Origin: Sulfuritalea sp. | GTDB lineage: Bacteria > Pseudomonadota > Gammaproteobacteria > Burkholderiales > Rhodocyclaceae | Reading direction: 5' to 3' | DNA length: 64,000 nt | Assembly: GCA_016708585.1 (NCBI GenBank) | Contig: JADJFK010000020.1 | Span: 1 to 64,000, forward strand | In this document: positions 1 through 10,113 of the stretch, one piece after another | Layout: the number at the start of each line of letters is the position of its first letter | How positions within the stretch are numbered: the first letter of the stretch is position 1 | Program-made: the position numbers and the translations under genes | The notes under the pieces: generated by a model | Database searches by the model: none | What the model was told of the DNA's origin: nothing | What the model saw: the letters and a program-made list of their open reading frames with translations, nothing else

Positions 1-3000
1 CTGTTTGCGACAGCGTTCGATCAACACGAGGCGTGGCGAGCATGGACCGAGGATCGTGCCCTATGGCGCCGGGCAGAACTGCCCGCGCGGAAATGCCTCG
101 ATCTATGGAATGACTTTTTTGCCGTCAACACGAGACTCAAAAGGGAGGGCGAGTCCCTTGAGTTGGTGCTGGGCAACGCCCTTTTCAGTTGCAAGGACTT
201 GCACCATCCCATCCTGCTCAAGCGTTGCCAGATTAACTACGCCCCGCAGACGCAAACCTTTTCGTTCTCGGATACGGAAACGCCGACTGAACTTTACGCC
301 GGCTTGTTTGCTGGCAATGAGTTTGTCGATCTCCCTATCAAGGAGTGGAACGATCAACTCGGTCAGAGCGATCCGCATCCGCTGGGTGATATCACTAGTT
401 GGCTGAAAACCTTGCGCGGTGCATTTTCGGCAGCGGAATTATTCGAAGCAGAACCGCCCGGCAAGCATGAACAGCCGAGAATCGGCCCAGCGCCGATGCT
501 GTTCCTGCGCAAACGTGGTGCCGGGCTGACGCAATTTATTGATGATGTGCTTCAAGCACTGCCGAATGCCGAGACGGTTCCAGAACATTTGCTGCGGATC
601 GTCGGATGCTATTCGGATGAACCCCAGCCGGCCGAGGGAGTTACTTTTTCCGACGCCGACAATGCATACGCGGGAGAGGCCGACGATGTCTTGCTATCCA
701 AGGAGGCCAATGCTGCCCAACTTGCCATCCTCAGGCGCCTAAAACACAGCGACGGAGTACTAGTGCAAGGCCCGCCGGGCACAGGCAAGACCCACACCAT
801 TGCCAATCTGCTTGGCAGCTTGATGGCAGAAGGAAAAAGTGTGCTGGTCACCAGCCATACCAGCAAGGCGCTCAAGGTATTGCGGCACCACGTATCCGAG
901 CCGTTGCGCGCGTTATGCGTGCCAGTGCTGGATAGCGACAAGACAAGCCAGAAGGATCTTCAGCACGCCATGCGTGTCCTGCATGATGGCCTGAGTCAAC
1001 ATCCTGATGAATTGGCGCAGCGCGCAGCCAGTTCGCGAGCAAAGCGAACCGCCATCCTGAATGAAATTCGCGTGCTGCGGGGTGAGCTTGAAACGGCGGT
1101 GAACGGTGAGTACCAACCGCTGCTGCTTGCTGGCGATCAATATGATCCGTCGTGGCAGCCAAAGAGGTTGAGCGTGGCATCGGTATCCACGACTGGATAC
1201 CCGGCCCAGTTGAGCCGGGAGTTCCCCCACCCTTGAGCCCGGAAGACCTTGATGCCTTGTACGTCAGCCATCAAGCTATCCCTGCCGCGCTGGAACGTGA
1301 TTTGGCGCAAGTGCTTCCATCGCCAGAGGCGATCCCCTCTGCAAACGAGTTTGCCGCCGGCGTGGCCGAGATCAATCAGCATCAAGAAGCCAGCGACTAT
1401 AGCCATCGTCGCGATCTATGGTCTGGCATCGAGACAGCGACCGAACCGCTGGAACAAGTGATCGACGAATTGATCAAGGCGATTGGCACGATTCCGCGAG
1501 GAAGGGCGGAACCATGGAGACTGGCGATTGTTGAATCGGTTTGTCAGGGACAGGATGGCGCATCGATGTATGGGAGTTGCTGTGTCAGACCATCGAGGCC
1601 GTAGAAGAGATTTCCCGTCAGGCAGCGGCTTTGCTGTTTACGCACGATCCAGTCCTGCCCGATATAGACGATCTTGAAGTGTATTCAGCCAATGCGGCCG
1701 AAATTGTTGCGCACTTGAACAACCGCAAATCCATCTCAGCCTGGACCCTGCTGCTCAAGCCGGCATGGAAGCGGCTGATTGACTCGTCGCGGGTAGAGGG
1801 CAGGAGGCCGAAACATAAAGATCATTTCGAAGCCTTGCATGCCAAAGCGCGCCTCATGCATTCCAGAAAGCGCCTGCTGATGCGCTGGAACCAGATGGTA
1901 CAGAGCCGTGGACTACCGGAAACACCTGCCAACGCGATGGAGCCAGAGAAGTTTGCCGGCCAGTTCGTGCCGGTGATACGAGCTTGCCTGGACTGGCATC
2001 GCCGGTACTGGGTTGAATTGCGCCAGTCATTGGTGACGCAGGGCTTGAAGCTGGCCGACCTCGATCACGAACTTCCCGTGTTTGGCCACGCCTATCCACA
2101 GGCGGCCAGGCTGCGCCACATGGTGACCACAGTCTTGCCGCCGATTGTTGCTGCCGAGAAAAAGCGCCGCCGGGTTGTTGGCCTTGAGCAGAAGCTTGAG
2201 TCGATCAGGCAAAGTCTGTCGCCCTATGCGAAAGTAGAAGTCGCGCGTGCGCTACAACTCGCCATCAATGATCGCGCCGTGTCAGCATATCGGCAGGCAC
2301 GCGAGGCACTCGAAGTTCTTCTTCGCCTGCAAACCGAAATTGCAGAGCGTCAGCAATTGCTGGCAACGATTCGTGCGGTAGCGCCGGATGGGCAACAGTC
2401 ATTGAGCAACGCATTGCGCCCCATGGTTCGACCAGGCCCTGGCGAACTTGTCGATGCGTGGCGATGGCGGCAGTTTTCGCAGGAACTGGATCGCCGTGCG
2501 GCATTGTCAGTAACTGACTTGCGGTCGAGAATCGAGCGCCTGTCCGGCGAGTCCAAGCGAACTACCACCGAGGTCATCAAGAACGAAGCCTGGAGTGGAG
2601 TTATCCGCCGTGTCGGCAGGAATCCGGCGGCCAGGGCCGCACTTGTCGCGTGGGTAATGCTTATGAACCAGATCGGTGCTGGCCACGGTGTGCATGCTGC
2701 TGCGCGGAAGAGGCAAGCACGGTTTGAGATGGAGAAGGCCAGACCGTGCGTTCCCGTCTGGATCATGCCGTTTTCTCGTCTTGTCGATAACTTCAGTCCA
2801 ATCAAGAATCCCTTCGATGTGATCATCGTTGACGAGGCTAGCCAGGAAAGTCCGCTAGGACTTGCTCCATTTTTCATGGCAAAGAAAGTCATTGTTGTCG
2901 GTGACTATGAGCAGGTCACTCCGCTGGATGTCGGCGGCGAAGCGGCCCCAATTCAGGATTTGATTCAGCAATGGCTTGGAGACCTGCCGGCCCCTGGTCT

Positions 3001-4059
3001 TTTTGATCTGAAGTCGTCCATTTATGACCGAGCGAAAATTGCATTCGGCCAAATTATTCAGCTAACCGAACACTTCCGCTGCGTGCCGGAGATCATCCAG
3101 TTCAGCAACGATCTTTCCTACAACGGACAGATCAAACCATTGCGCGATTCCGCATCCACAGGGATAAAACCCGCTGTCGTTCCGCATCGCGTAGATGGAA
3201 TTAGAAAGGGCATGTCCAACGAGATTGAAGCAAGAGAAATCGTTTCGCTGATCGCTGCGATGGACGAACAGCCTGAGTACGCCGGCAAGACCATTGGCGT
3301 CATTACCTTGCTGGGCGGCGAGAAAGATCAAGTGAAGACGATCGATTGGTTGATTCAGGAAAAAATTGCTGCGGTTACTCTCGAACGGCGTCGAATCCTG
3401 TGCGGGACACCGGCCCAGTTTCAGGGCGATGAGCGGGACATCATTTTTCATTCGATCATCGATAGCAATGAAGGTGACGGCCCGCTGGTCATGAGGGGCG
3501 ACGGACATGACGATTTGAACAAAAAGCGCTACAACGTGGCGGCAAGTCGTGCAAAGATCAGCTATGGGTCGTCCACTCTCTGGATCATCAAACGGCGTTG
3601 AAGCCAGGCGATTTGCGTCGCCGCCTGATCGCGCACGCGCTGGATCCCGGTCATCTAATGAAGAAGCTGGAGAGTGCCACCGCAAAGACCGAGTCCCCGT
3701 TCGAGAACGAGGTCCTGGAGCGACTCGTCCGGCACGGATACAGGGTTCATCCGCAGTGGAAAGTGGGTGCCTACCGTATTGATCTGGTGGTGGAAGGTGA
3801 CAGCGGAACCAAGCTGGCGGTCGAATGCGATGGTGATCGCTGGCACTACGACAAGGTTGCCGAGGACCTTGCGCGTCAAACCCTGCTTGAGCGGCTCGGC
3901 TGGAAGTTTGTTCGCATTCGCGGCTCGGTCTTCTATCGCAATCGCGACGAGGCAATGCAGCCGGTTTTTGCCAGACTTTCCGATCTGGAAATACTGCCTG
4001 CCAATCGAGGCCCAATAGTTTCCACCAAAATCCGACGGGAACTCGCTGCGACGCGGTGA
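1..4059 (+). pseudogene. Superfamily I helicase with C-terminal DUF559-type nuclease domain, 5'-truncated and frameshifted
   Basis: Large COG1112-like AAA helicase protein with a restriction-endonuclease-like (DUF559/MTES_1575) C-terminus, a build often found among defence and conflict proteins. The reading frame is open from base 1, so the N-terminus lies outside the window. Walker A GPPGTGKTHT is near 766, Walker B VIIVDEAS near 2820, the helicase segment LTEHFRC near 3063 and YNVAASRAK near 3532. The nuclease part shows YRIDLVV near 3772 and AVECDGDRWHY near 3817. The frame changes three times, near 1150, 1540 and 3559, each time as if one base were missing. Restoring them gives one continuous protein; at 3559, for example, it restores AKDQLWVVHSL running into LKPGDLRRR. 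The shifts are more likely sequence errors than decay. It precedes an unknown gene and an ADP-ribosylglycohydrolase on the same strand. Family is confident; a defence role is inference. Confidence 0.8.
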
Positions 4060-4131
4060 TTCGCCGCGCGGCGGAGTTGCGGCGAGAATGGGGATGGGAT
4101 CCAGTAGTGACCGTGGCCGGAGGGTGATGGA

Positions 4132-4988
4132 ATGCTTCCGCAACTGCCAGAGATAGCCACGCCAAACTGGTTGAGCGAACTGTCGTCCGAGACGATCTTG
4201 GCGAGCCGTTTCCGCTACGGGAACTGCTCCGCGACTCGCTCTATTACCCGTCGTCAGCCTTTGACGGTGATCCGATCCGGCACCTAGCAGGCAATTTTCT
4301 CAGTTTCATCTATGTGGACTATGGCGTAAGTCAGGATAGGTACACGCACGCTGTGACGAATCCTGGATTTCGCGGATACGACCTTGTCGCTACGTTGTGT
4401 AACCGAACGGAATTGGTGCCAGCCGGGTGGCAGCCAACCTTACCACTTCCAGCAGATGGCGATCCATCTCACCACTATCATCATTGGATAGCGAGGCCGT
4501 TTTGTTCTTGGTCGATATTCCAGCGTAGCGAGAATGTGCCGTCCGGCCACGGACCTTTTCGATTCAGTCTGCTGTTTCTCTGCGCCGATGGGGTCGCAGC
4601 ATTCCAGGCACTCTATATTGCGAACAATGCGGCGCCAAAGGCAGTTGCCATCATCCAGCCAGGGCACAGGACCCTTGGCGGCAACTGGACGAATTACACG
4701 AATCCTGAACAGATATTCGCAAGATCAGTTGTCGGAAACCCCAATGGCGTGCCTGATATCTTGCTCTATGGTGGGTACGGCGAACGTGATTTGTACCGAT
4801 CACCATGCTGGCCGTCCCATGGCGAGCCCGTCTGCTTCGTTGACAAAGTGCTTCATGAAAGTGTGAATAGGGTGTGGAGAGGATGGATCGGAGTCTGGGC
4901 GAGAAGCCCCTTGATCGGGCTAACAAAAGAGCCCCAGGCCAATAGAGACGTGGCCCCGAGTTTTCTATTCGATACGCACGGAAAATAA
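4132..4988 (+). CDS. Uncharacterised protein of about 285 residues, one apparent frameshift
   Basis: I do not recognise this family. The probable ATG at 4132 follows a GGAGGG-like ribosome site and reads MLPQLPEIATPNWLSELSSE. The frame then appears to lose one base near 4190 and continues as DDLGEPFPLRELLRDSLYYP to the stop at 4986-4988. Without the correction the longest in-frame start would be GTG at 4314, which would discard clearly coding sequence upstream (YYPSSAFDGDP). The protein is soluble, rich in aromatic residues, and shows no signal peptide, membrane segment or nucleotide-binding motif. Notable segments are NFLSFIYVDYG, AVAIIQPGH and LLYGGYGERD. Its stop codon directly abuts the ATG of the next gene (TAAATG), so the two are probably translated together. 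It sits 72 bases after the helicase-nuclease, which suggests one cassette. Function unknown. Confidence 0.7.
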
Positions 4989-5882
4989 ATGGAAACCATA
5001 GACCGCTTCCGCGGCGCCTTGCTCGGCCTCGGCTGCGGCGATGCGGTCGGCACGACGGTCGAGTTCAAACCGCGCGGCAGTTTCCCCCCGGTGATCGACA
5101 TGGTCGGCGGTGGCCCGTTTCGTCTCAAGCCGGGTGAGTGGACCGACGACACCTCGATGGCGCTTTGCCTGGCGACGAGCCTGGTCGAATGCGGCCGATT
5201 CGATGCGGCGGACCAGATGCAGCGCTACTGTCGCTGGATGGAGAGCGGCTACCTGGCCAGCAACGGCAGGTGTTTCGACATTGGCCGCACCGTATCTCAT
5301 GCCCTGCATACGTTCAGGAGGACCGGCGAACCATATAGCGGGTCCACCGACCCGAATTCCGCCGGCAATGGTTGTCTCATGCGACTGGCACCGGTGCCGA
5401 TGTTTTTCTTTCAGGACCGCGCAGCGGCGATTGCAATGTCCGGCGAAAGTTCGCGCACAACCCACGGCGCGCAGGAGTGCATCGAAGCCAGTCGGCTGTT
5501 CGGGGCGATGCTGGCCTCGGCATTTTCCGGCTTCAGCAAGGAGGACATCCTGTTCGGCCATGGCGTTGAAGTCGTCGGGTCGGCACGTTTGCAGGGGGTT
5601 GCCGAAGGAAATTACCGCGTCGCTGCTGAAGATGAAATTCAGGGATCAGGCTATGTGGTCGAAAGCCTCGAAGCTGCCTTGTGGTGCTTCCTGAAAACCG
5701 ACAGTTTTCGCGACGCAGTGCTTCGTGCCACCAATCTCGGTCGCGACGCCGATACCACGGCGGCGATCTGCGGCCAGCTTGCAGGGGCGTTCTACGGCGA
5801 ATCCGGCATTCCGCACGAATGGCGCGAGCGATTGGTCATGGCTAGCGAAATACGGGCGTTGGCGGAGATGCTGTGCCGGTGA
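4989..5882 (+). CDS. ADP-ribosylglycohydrolase family protein (DraG-like)
   Basis: A 297-residue member of the ADP-ribosylglycohydrolase fold, which removes ADP-ribose from modified proteins or nucleic acids or hydrolyses related ADP-ribosyl compounds, using two metal ions. The family motifs are all present: GLGCGDAVGTTVEF at the N-terminus, WTDDTSMAL near residue 50 (metal-binding Thr-Asp-Asp), GNGCLMRLAPV near residue 127, and NLGRDADTTAA near residue 237, whose aspartates complete the metal site. Length is typical. The ATG at 4989 starts immediately after the stop of the unknown gene upstream. Nothing here encodes DraT or dinitrogenase reductase, so classical nitrogenase regulation is not indicated. 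The neighbouring helicase-nuclease makes a conflict-system role plausible, but the substrate cannot be told from sequence. Confidence 0.88.
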   Translation: METIDRFRGALLGLGCGDAVGTTVEFKPRGSFPPVIDMVGGGPFRLKPGEWTDDTSMALCLATSLVECGRFDAADQMQRYCRWMESGYLASNGRCFDIGRTVSHALHTFRRTGEPYSGSTDPNSAGNGCLMRLAPVPMFFFQDRAAAIAMSGESSRTTHGAQECIEASRLFGAMLASAFSGFSKEDILFGHGVEVVGSARLQGVAEGNYRVAAEDEIQGSGYVVESLEAALWCFLKTDSFRDAVLRATNLGRDADTTAAICGQLAGAFYGESGIPHEWRERLVMASEIRALAEMLCR

Positions 5883-6011
5883 ATTCCTGATTGACCGCTT
5901 TGCATTCTGCTCCGGCCAGTGGAAATGCATTCATCTTATGGCCGTTCAGGGCACGTTGCCGTCATCGCATACAAACGCAATCCCGCGCCACCTCCCCTTT
6001 TTCGCCGTTCA

Positions 6012-6037
6012 TCGCCGTCCCGCCAACGCCGACTTTT
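6012..6037 (+). repeat. Dispersed repeat family 1, copy 1 (intergenic)
   Basis: A 26-base element with the CGCCGT left part, CGCCAACGCC core and CGACTTTT right end. It lies between the ADP-ribosylglycohydrolase gene and rdgC, about 70 bases before the rdgC start. Further copies are listed below. The family matches no element I can name. Confidence 0.8.
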
Positions 6038-6105
6038 CCTTGATGCGGGTTTGTCGCGTCGGCGATGATTAGAATGGGCGTCCTTTCATTCCGCGCACGC
6101 CAATC

Positions 6106-6998
6106 ATGTGGTTTCGCAATCTCCAGATTTTCCGGCTCACCCCAGACTGGGCCTACAGCACCGACGCACTCACGGCCGCCCTGCAGCGCGGCATCTTCCA
6201 GGGCTGCGGTGCCAGCGATCGTCTGGCGCTGGGCTGGGTGCCGCCGCGCGCCGGACGGCGCCCCTGGTGTTCGGCGTGGGCGCCAGCAACTGATCGCGCT
6301 GGGCATCGAACAGAAGCTGCTGCCAATGTCGGTGGTGCGCCAGTACGCGGCGGCGAGCTCGACCAGATCGCGGCGGCGCAAGGCTATAAGGCGGGACGCA
6401 AGCAGACGCGCGAAGTGGTCGACCGGTCGAGGCGGAACTGCTGCCGCGCCTTCGTCAGCGCGGCCTGACCTACGTCTGGATCGATCCGGTGAATCGCTGG
6501 CTGCTGGTCGATGCCTCGTCGACCAGTCGCGCCGACGAAGTCATGGAGCAGCTCAAGCTCTCGCTCGGCGAACTGCCGTTGACCCTGGTCAAGACGCAAC
6601 TCGCGCCGGCCACCGCCATGACGCAATGGCTGGCGGCGGGCCAGGCGCCGGGCAGCTTCACGATAGATCGCGACTGTGAACTGCAGGCCGCCGCCGACGA
6701 GCGCCCGGCGGTGCGTTACGTGCGCCACAATCTGGACAGCGACGAAGTGCGCAACCATATCGCCGGCGGCAAGACGGCGACGCGCCTGGCGCTGACCTGG
6801 AACGATCACGTTTCGTTTGTGCTGACCGAGCAGTTGCAGGTCAAGAAGCTGGCCTTCCTCGACATCCTCAAGGAAGATGCCGAGCGCCAGTCGGAGAACG
6901 CCGACGATCTGTTTGCCGCGAACTTCACGCTGATGTGCGGCGAGTTGGCGCAGCTTCTGGCGCACCTGCTGGACGTGCTGGGAGGCGAGGGCGAGTAG
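6106..6998 (+). pseudogene. rdgC: Recombination-associated protein RdgC, frameshifted
   Basis: RdgC is a ring-shaped DNA-binding protein that limits RecA-dependent recombination in proteobacteria. The start MWFRNLQIFRLT and later segments (GWVPPRAG, QQLIALGIEQKLLP, GYKAGRKQTREV, YVWIDPVNRWLLVD, ATRLALTWNDHVSFVL, AANFTLMCGELAQLL) are diagnostic. They fall in different frames: frame 1 to about 6250, frame 3 to about 6281, frame 2 to about 6352, frame 1 to about 6420, then frame 3 to the stop at 6996-6998. Each change equals one missing base, so an intact protein of about 300 residues is likely in the real genome. The next gene starts directly after the stop. A family-1 repeat lies upstream. Confidence 0.85.
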
Positions 6999-7898
6999 AT
7001 GTTGCGCACGCTGATCGCGCTGGTTGCGCTGGTTGCGCTGGTTGCTTTAGCCGCGGGCCTGCCGGCGCTTGCGGCCGATGGCGTCAATATCGGCGAGCCT
7101 TCCGCCATGCGCAACCTGGTGCCGGCCGGTGCGCTGGAGAAGCAGGCGGCACAGCAATACGGCGAGCTCAAGCGCCAGGCAGCGTCGAAAGCAGGCGCTG
7201 GCGCCGGACGACCATCCGCAGGTGAAGCGCCTGCGCGCCATCGCGGCGCGCATGATTCCGTTTGCCGGCCGCTTCAATCCGCGCGCCGGCAAGTGGCAGT
7301 GGGAGGTGAACCTGATCGGCTCGAAGCAGATCAATGCCTTCTGCATGCCCGGCGGCAAGATCGTTTTTTACACGGGTATCCTCGACACGCTCAAGCTGAC
7401 CGATGACGAAGTGGCGATGGTGATGGGCCACGAAATCGCCCATGCCTTGCGCGAGCACGCGCGCGAACGCATGGCGAAAAGCCAGATGACCCAGCTCGGC
7501 GCCACTTTGCTGGGCGAACTGGTTGGCGGCGGCCGCTACACCGGCGCCTTCCAGCTGGGCGGCAACCTGCTGTCGATGAAGTTTTTCGCGCGACGACGAA
7601 TCCAGAAGCCGACGTGGCCGGCCTCGACCTCGCCGCCCGCGCCGGCTTCGATCCGCGTGCCGGCGTCAGCCTGTGGCAGAAGATGGCGGCCGCCAACAGC
7701 AAGAGCGCCGCTGGAGTTTCTTTCACCCATCCGGCGGGCGAGAATCGCATCAGGAAATCGGAAGCACCTGCCGGCGGTCATGCCGCTCTACGAGAAGGCG
7801 CGCAAGCCCAGAAGGCGCGCTGGCGGGCCGGCAGGCTGGCGCTGCGGCCTCAGCCGGCGGTCGTGGATTCTCCGGACTCCGTGGCGGATGCCAGATGA
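6999..7898 (+). pseudogene. M48 family metallopeptidase, secreted or membrane-anchored, frameshifted
   Basis: Zinc metallopeptidase of the M48 family, probably acting in envelope protein quality control. It starts at the ATG abutting the rdgC stop and has a hydrophobic signal segment built from three tandem copies of GCGCTGGTT (bases 7017-7043). The catalytic motif MGHEIAHALREHA is intact in frame 1 near 7425-7460. Further downstream the sequence reads KF, then RDDES, EADVAGLDLAARAGFDP, THPAGENRI and KHLPAVMPLYEKARK in changing frames. Shifts lie near 7190, 7590, 7607, 7705, 7725, 7755 and 7768, several of them at short homopolymers and including both gains and losses. The exact end is uncertain; frame 3 stops at 7896-7898. 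A second, intact M48 protein lies at 11699. Confidence 0.75.
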
Positions 7899-8194
7899 AG
7901 TTCGCGATGGGGCTGGCTGTTGCCGAGGAAGTAGAAAATGCGTTCCATCCATGGTTCGGTGTGGCGGCGCACTTCGGCGTCGTCGTCGAGGATGCGCTGG
8001 ATCAGGCCGTGCTTTCGTGCGAGGTCGGTGGCCGCCTCGTTGCCGTCATCGGCGATCGCCAGCAAGGCGTCGCGCAGGGAGCGGATGCCGCGCTCGAGCT
8101 CGATCAGGTGGTCCCAGTCGCTGGCGCGCGCCGCAGCGGCCATGCGCGAAGAGAGGCGGCACATTTCTTCGTAGAGTTCGATTTGGGAAGGCAT
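7850..8194 (-). CDS. fliT: FliT-like flagellar export chaperone
   Basis: Small helical protein of about 114 residues resembling FliT, the chaperone of the flagellar cap protein FliD. The start is placed at the ATG at 8194, giving MPSQIELYEEMCRLSSRM; two upstream in-frame ATGs would add a basic, unlikely leader. The pattern EMCRLSSRMAAAARASDWD, the mid-part ELERGIRSLRDALL and the helix ILDDDAEVRRHTEPWMERI are typical of the betaproteobacterial form. No other flagellar gene is in the window, so this is an orphan copy or lies next to a distant operon. Its 3' end converges on the damaged M48 gene and the two may overlap by about 50 bases, though that overlap depends on the uncertain frame of the peptidase. 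Confidence 0.7.
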   Translation of the reverse strand: MPSQIELYEEMCRLSSRMAAAARASDWDHLIELERGIRSLRDALLAIADDGNEAATDLARKHGLIQRILDDDAEVRRHTEPWMERIFYFLGNSQPHRELHLASATESGESTTAG

Positions 8195-8248
8195 CCGGCG
8201 CATCCTAACGACCCGGCGCCGCGCCCGTTGCGGCAAGCTGCGGCAGGA

Positions 8249-9531
8249 TCATCGGTCTTTTCGTTTGCGGCTGCCGGGAAACCGCCAGGCAGGCCGGATA
8301 GGCGCGGAATTGGCGCCGATTTGCCCCGTCGTCGGGGTCCGGCGGTTTGGCGCCGGTTCAGCCGGCTGTCGCCAAACGCCGCGTTTCAGGCTGCGCTCGT
8401 CGATCGGCAGGTGGATCAGCGCCGACAGCACGCCGAGCAGGATGCAGATGCCCCACACCGTATCGTAGGCGCCGGTGGCATCGAACAGCTTGCCGCCGAG
8501 CCAGACACCGAGGAAGCTGCCGACGGTGGCTGAAGAACACCAGCCCGGAGAGCTTTGGTCAGCGGCACGGTAGACAGCCAGAGCAGGCCCATGACCGCCG
8601 AGAACAGGTAGACGCTGGCGGGAGAGAGCGGCGCCCAGAGGAAGAGGCTGATCGCCACGCTGCGCGCGGCATAGATGCCGGCCAGCACATGGCGCTTGGG
8701 CAGGCGGTTGCCGAGGTGGCCGGCGCTGTAGCTGCCGAACACGTTGAACAGGCCGATCCAGCGCCAGCGCCGTCATGCCGACCTCCGGCCCCAGGCCCTT
8801 GTCGATCAGGTAGGTCGGAAATGCACGCCGATGAACACCACCTGGAAGCCGCAGACGAAATATCCGGCGATCAGCAGCACAAGCTCTTTTCGCGCATGGC
8901 TTCGCCCAGCGCTTCGCGCGCCGTCTGGCCGATGCCGGACGCGCCCGCGGCGACCCCTGGTCAGAGCGCCGCCGAGCGGAATGATCAGCAGGGCGGACGC
9001 GGCGAAGATCAGCAGGGTGCCGAACCAGCCCATGCCGCCGATCAGGCCCGAGGCCACCGGGATCATCAGGAACTGGCCGAAGGAACCGGCGCGGCCAGCC
9101 ACGCCCATGGCCCAGCCGCGTTTGGCGTCGGGCACCAGCTTGCCCATGGCGGCGAACACCACGCTGTAGGTGCAGCCGCTTTGCGCCGCGCCTATCATCA
9201 GGCCGGCCGTGGCGGCGAGACCCGTGCCGCTGGCCGAGTAAGCCATGCCCAGCAGGCCAAGTGCATACAGGATGCTGGCGCCCACAGCACGCGGCGCGCG
9301 CCAGTAGCGGTCGGCCAGCCAGCCGGCGAAGGGCTGCGTCGCGCCCCCATCAGGTTCTGCAGCGCAGGGCCAAGAGACACTTCGCGGCTCCACTGGTGCT
9401 CCATGCTCATCGGCGTCAGGAACAGGCCGAAGGTGTGGCGGATGCCCATCGCCACGCAGACGATCAGCGCGGCGAAGGCGAGCACGGTTGCCGCTGGGGC
9501 GCTGTGGCATCGGGGCGGCGGGAGTTGTCAT
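8249..9531 (-). pseudogene. MFS transporter, multiply frameshifted
   Basis: Twelve-helix major facilitator superfamily transporter; the substrate cannot be told. Recognisable pieces in order are a start at 9531, MGIRHTFGLFLTPMSMEHQW, QPFAGWLADRY, ILYALGLLGMAYSASGTGLA, MGKLVPDAKRGWAMGVAG, LIAGYFVCGFQVVFIGVH, VFG/GSYSAGHLGNRLPKR and SFLGVWLGGKLFDATGAYDT, ending at 8249. They are spread over all three minus-strand frames with shifts near 9490, 9345, 8960, 8800 and 8540. The sequence between pieces is continuous and conserved in character, so an intact gene of about 420 codons probably exists in the organism. It is divergent from greB with about 40 bases between starts. Confidence 0.75.
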
Positions 9532-9572
9532 GGGTGGAATGCTAACATTTTAAATTCGGTGGTTTCCACCAG

Positions 9573-10112
9573 ATGAACAAGGCCTTTGTCAAAGAATCCG
9601 AGGGCGACGAGGACGACGACGCGCCGAGTCGGCCTGCCGGCCGGCACCAAAAACTACATGACGGTGCGCGGCCATGCGCAGATTCGCGCCGAGTTCGAGC
9701 ACCAGGTCAAGGTCGAGCGCCCCGCCATGGTGCAGGTGGTGTCCTGGGCCGCAGGCAGCGGCGACCGCTCGGAAAACGGCGACTACATCGGCAGAAGCGC
9801 CTGCGCGAGATCGACCGGCGCATTCGTTTTCTGAGCAAGCGGCTGGAGTCGGCCGTGATCGTCGATCCCGCCGATCAGCGCAACTGCGACCAGGTCTTTT
9901 TCGCCGCTACCGTCACGCTCTGCGATGCTGCCGGCGAGGAAGCGACCTACCAGATCGTCGGCATCGACGAGGCCAACGCGCAGGAGGGCCGCATCAGCTG
10001 GATCTCGCCGCTGGCGCGGGCCCTGATGAAGGCGCGCGAAGGCGACACGGTGCGCTTCGAAAGTCCCGGGGGCCTGCGCGAGCTTGATGTAATCGAAGTC
10101 CGCTACGAATGA
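9573..10112 (+). pseudogene. greB: Transcription elongation factor GreB, frameshifted
   Basis: GreB rescues backtracked RNA polymerase by stimulating transcript cleavage. The start MNKAFVKESEGDEDDD is in frame 3, then GLPAGTKNYMTVRGHAQIR and WAAGSGDRSENGDYI follow in frame 1, then REIDRRIRFLSKRLE to the C-terminal ARALMKAREGDTVRFE back in frame 3. The acidic tip SENGDYI and the coiled-coil basic patch are as in functional GreB. Shifts fall near 9635 and 9793, and the second also seems to have lost a codon before the GKKRLRE segment. These match the one-base errors in the preceding genes. The stop is at 10110-10112, facing ctaA tail to tail one base away. Confidence 0.87.
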
Positions 10113-10113
10113 A

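Noticed and set aside
1150..3559. Programmed ribosomal frameshifting in the helicase gene
   Set aside because: No slippery heptamer with a downstream structure is seen, and the same type of shift occurs at many places in unrelated neighbours.
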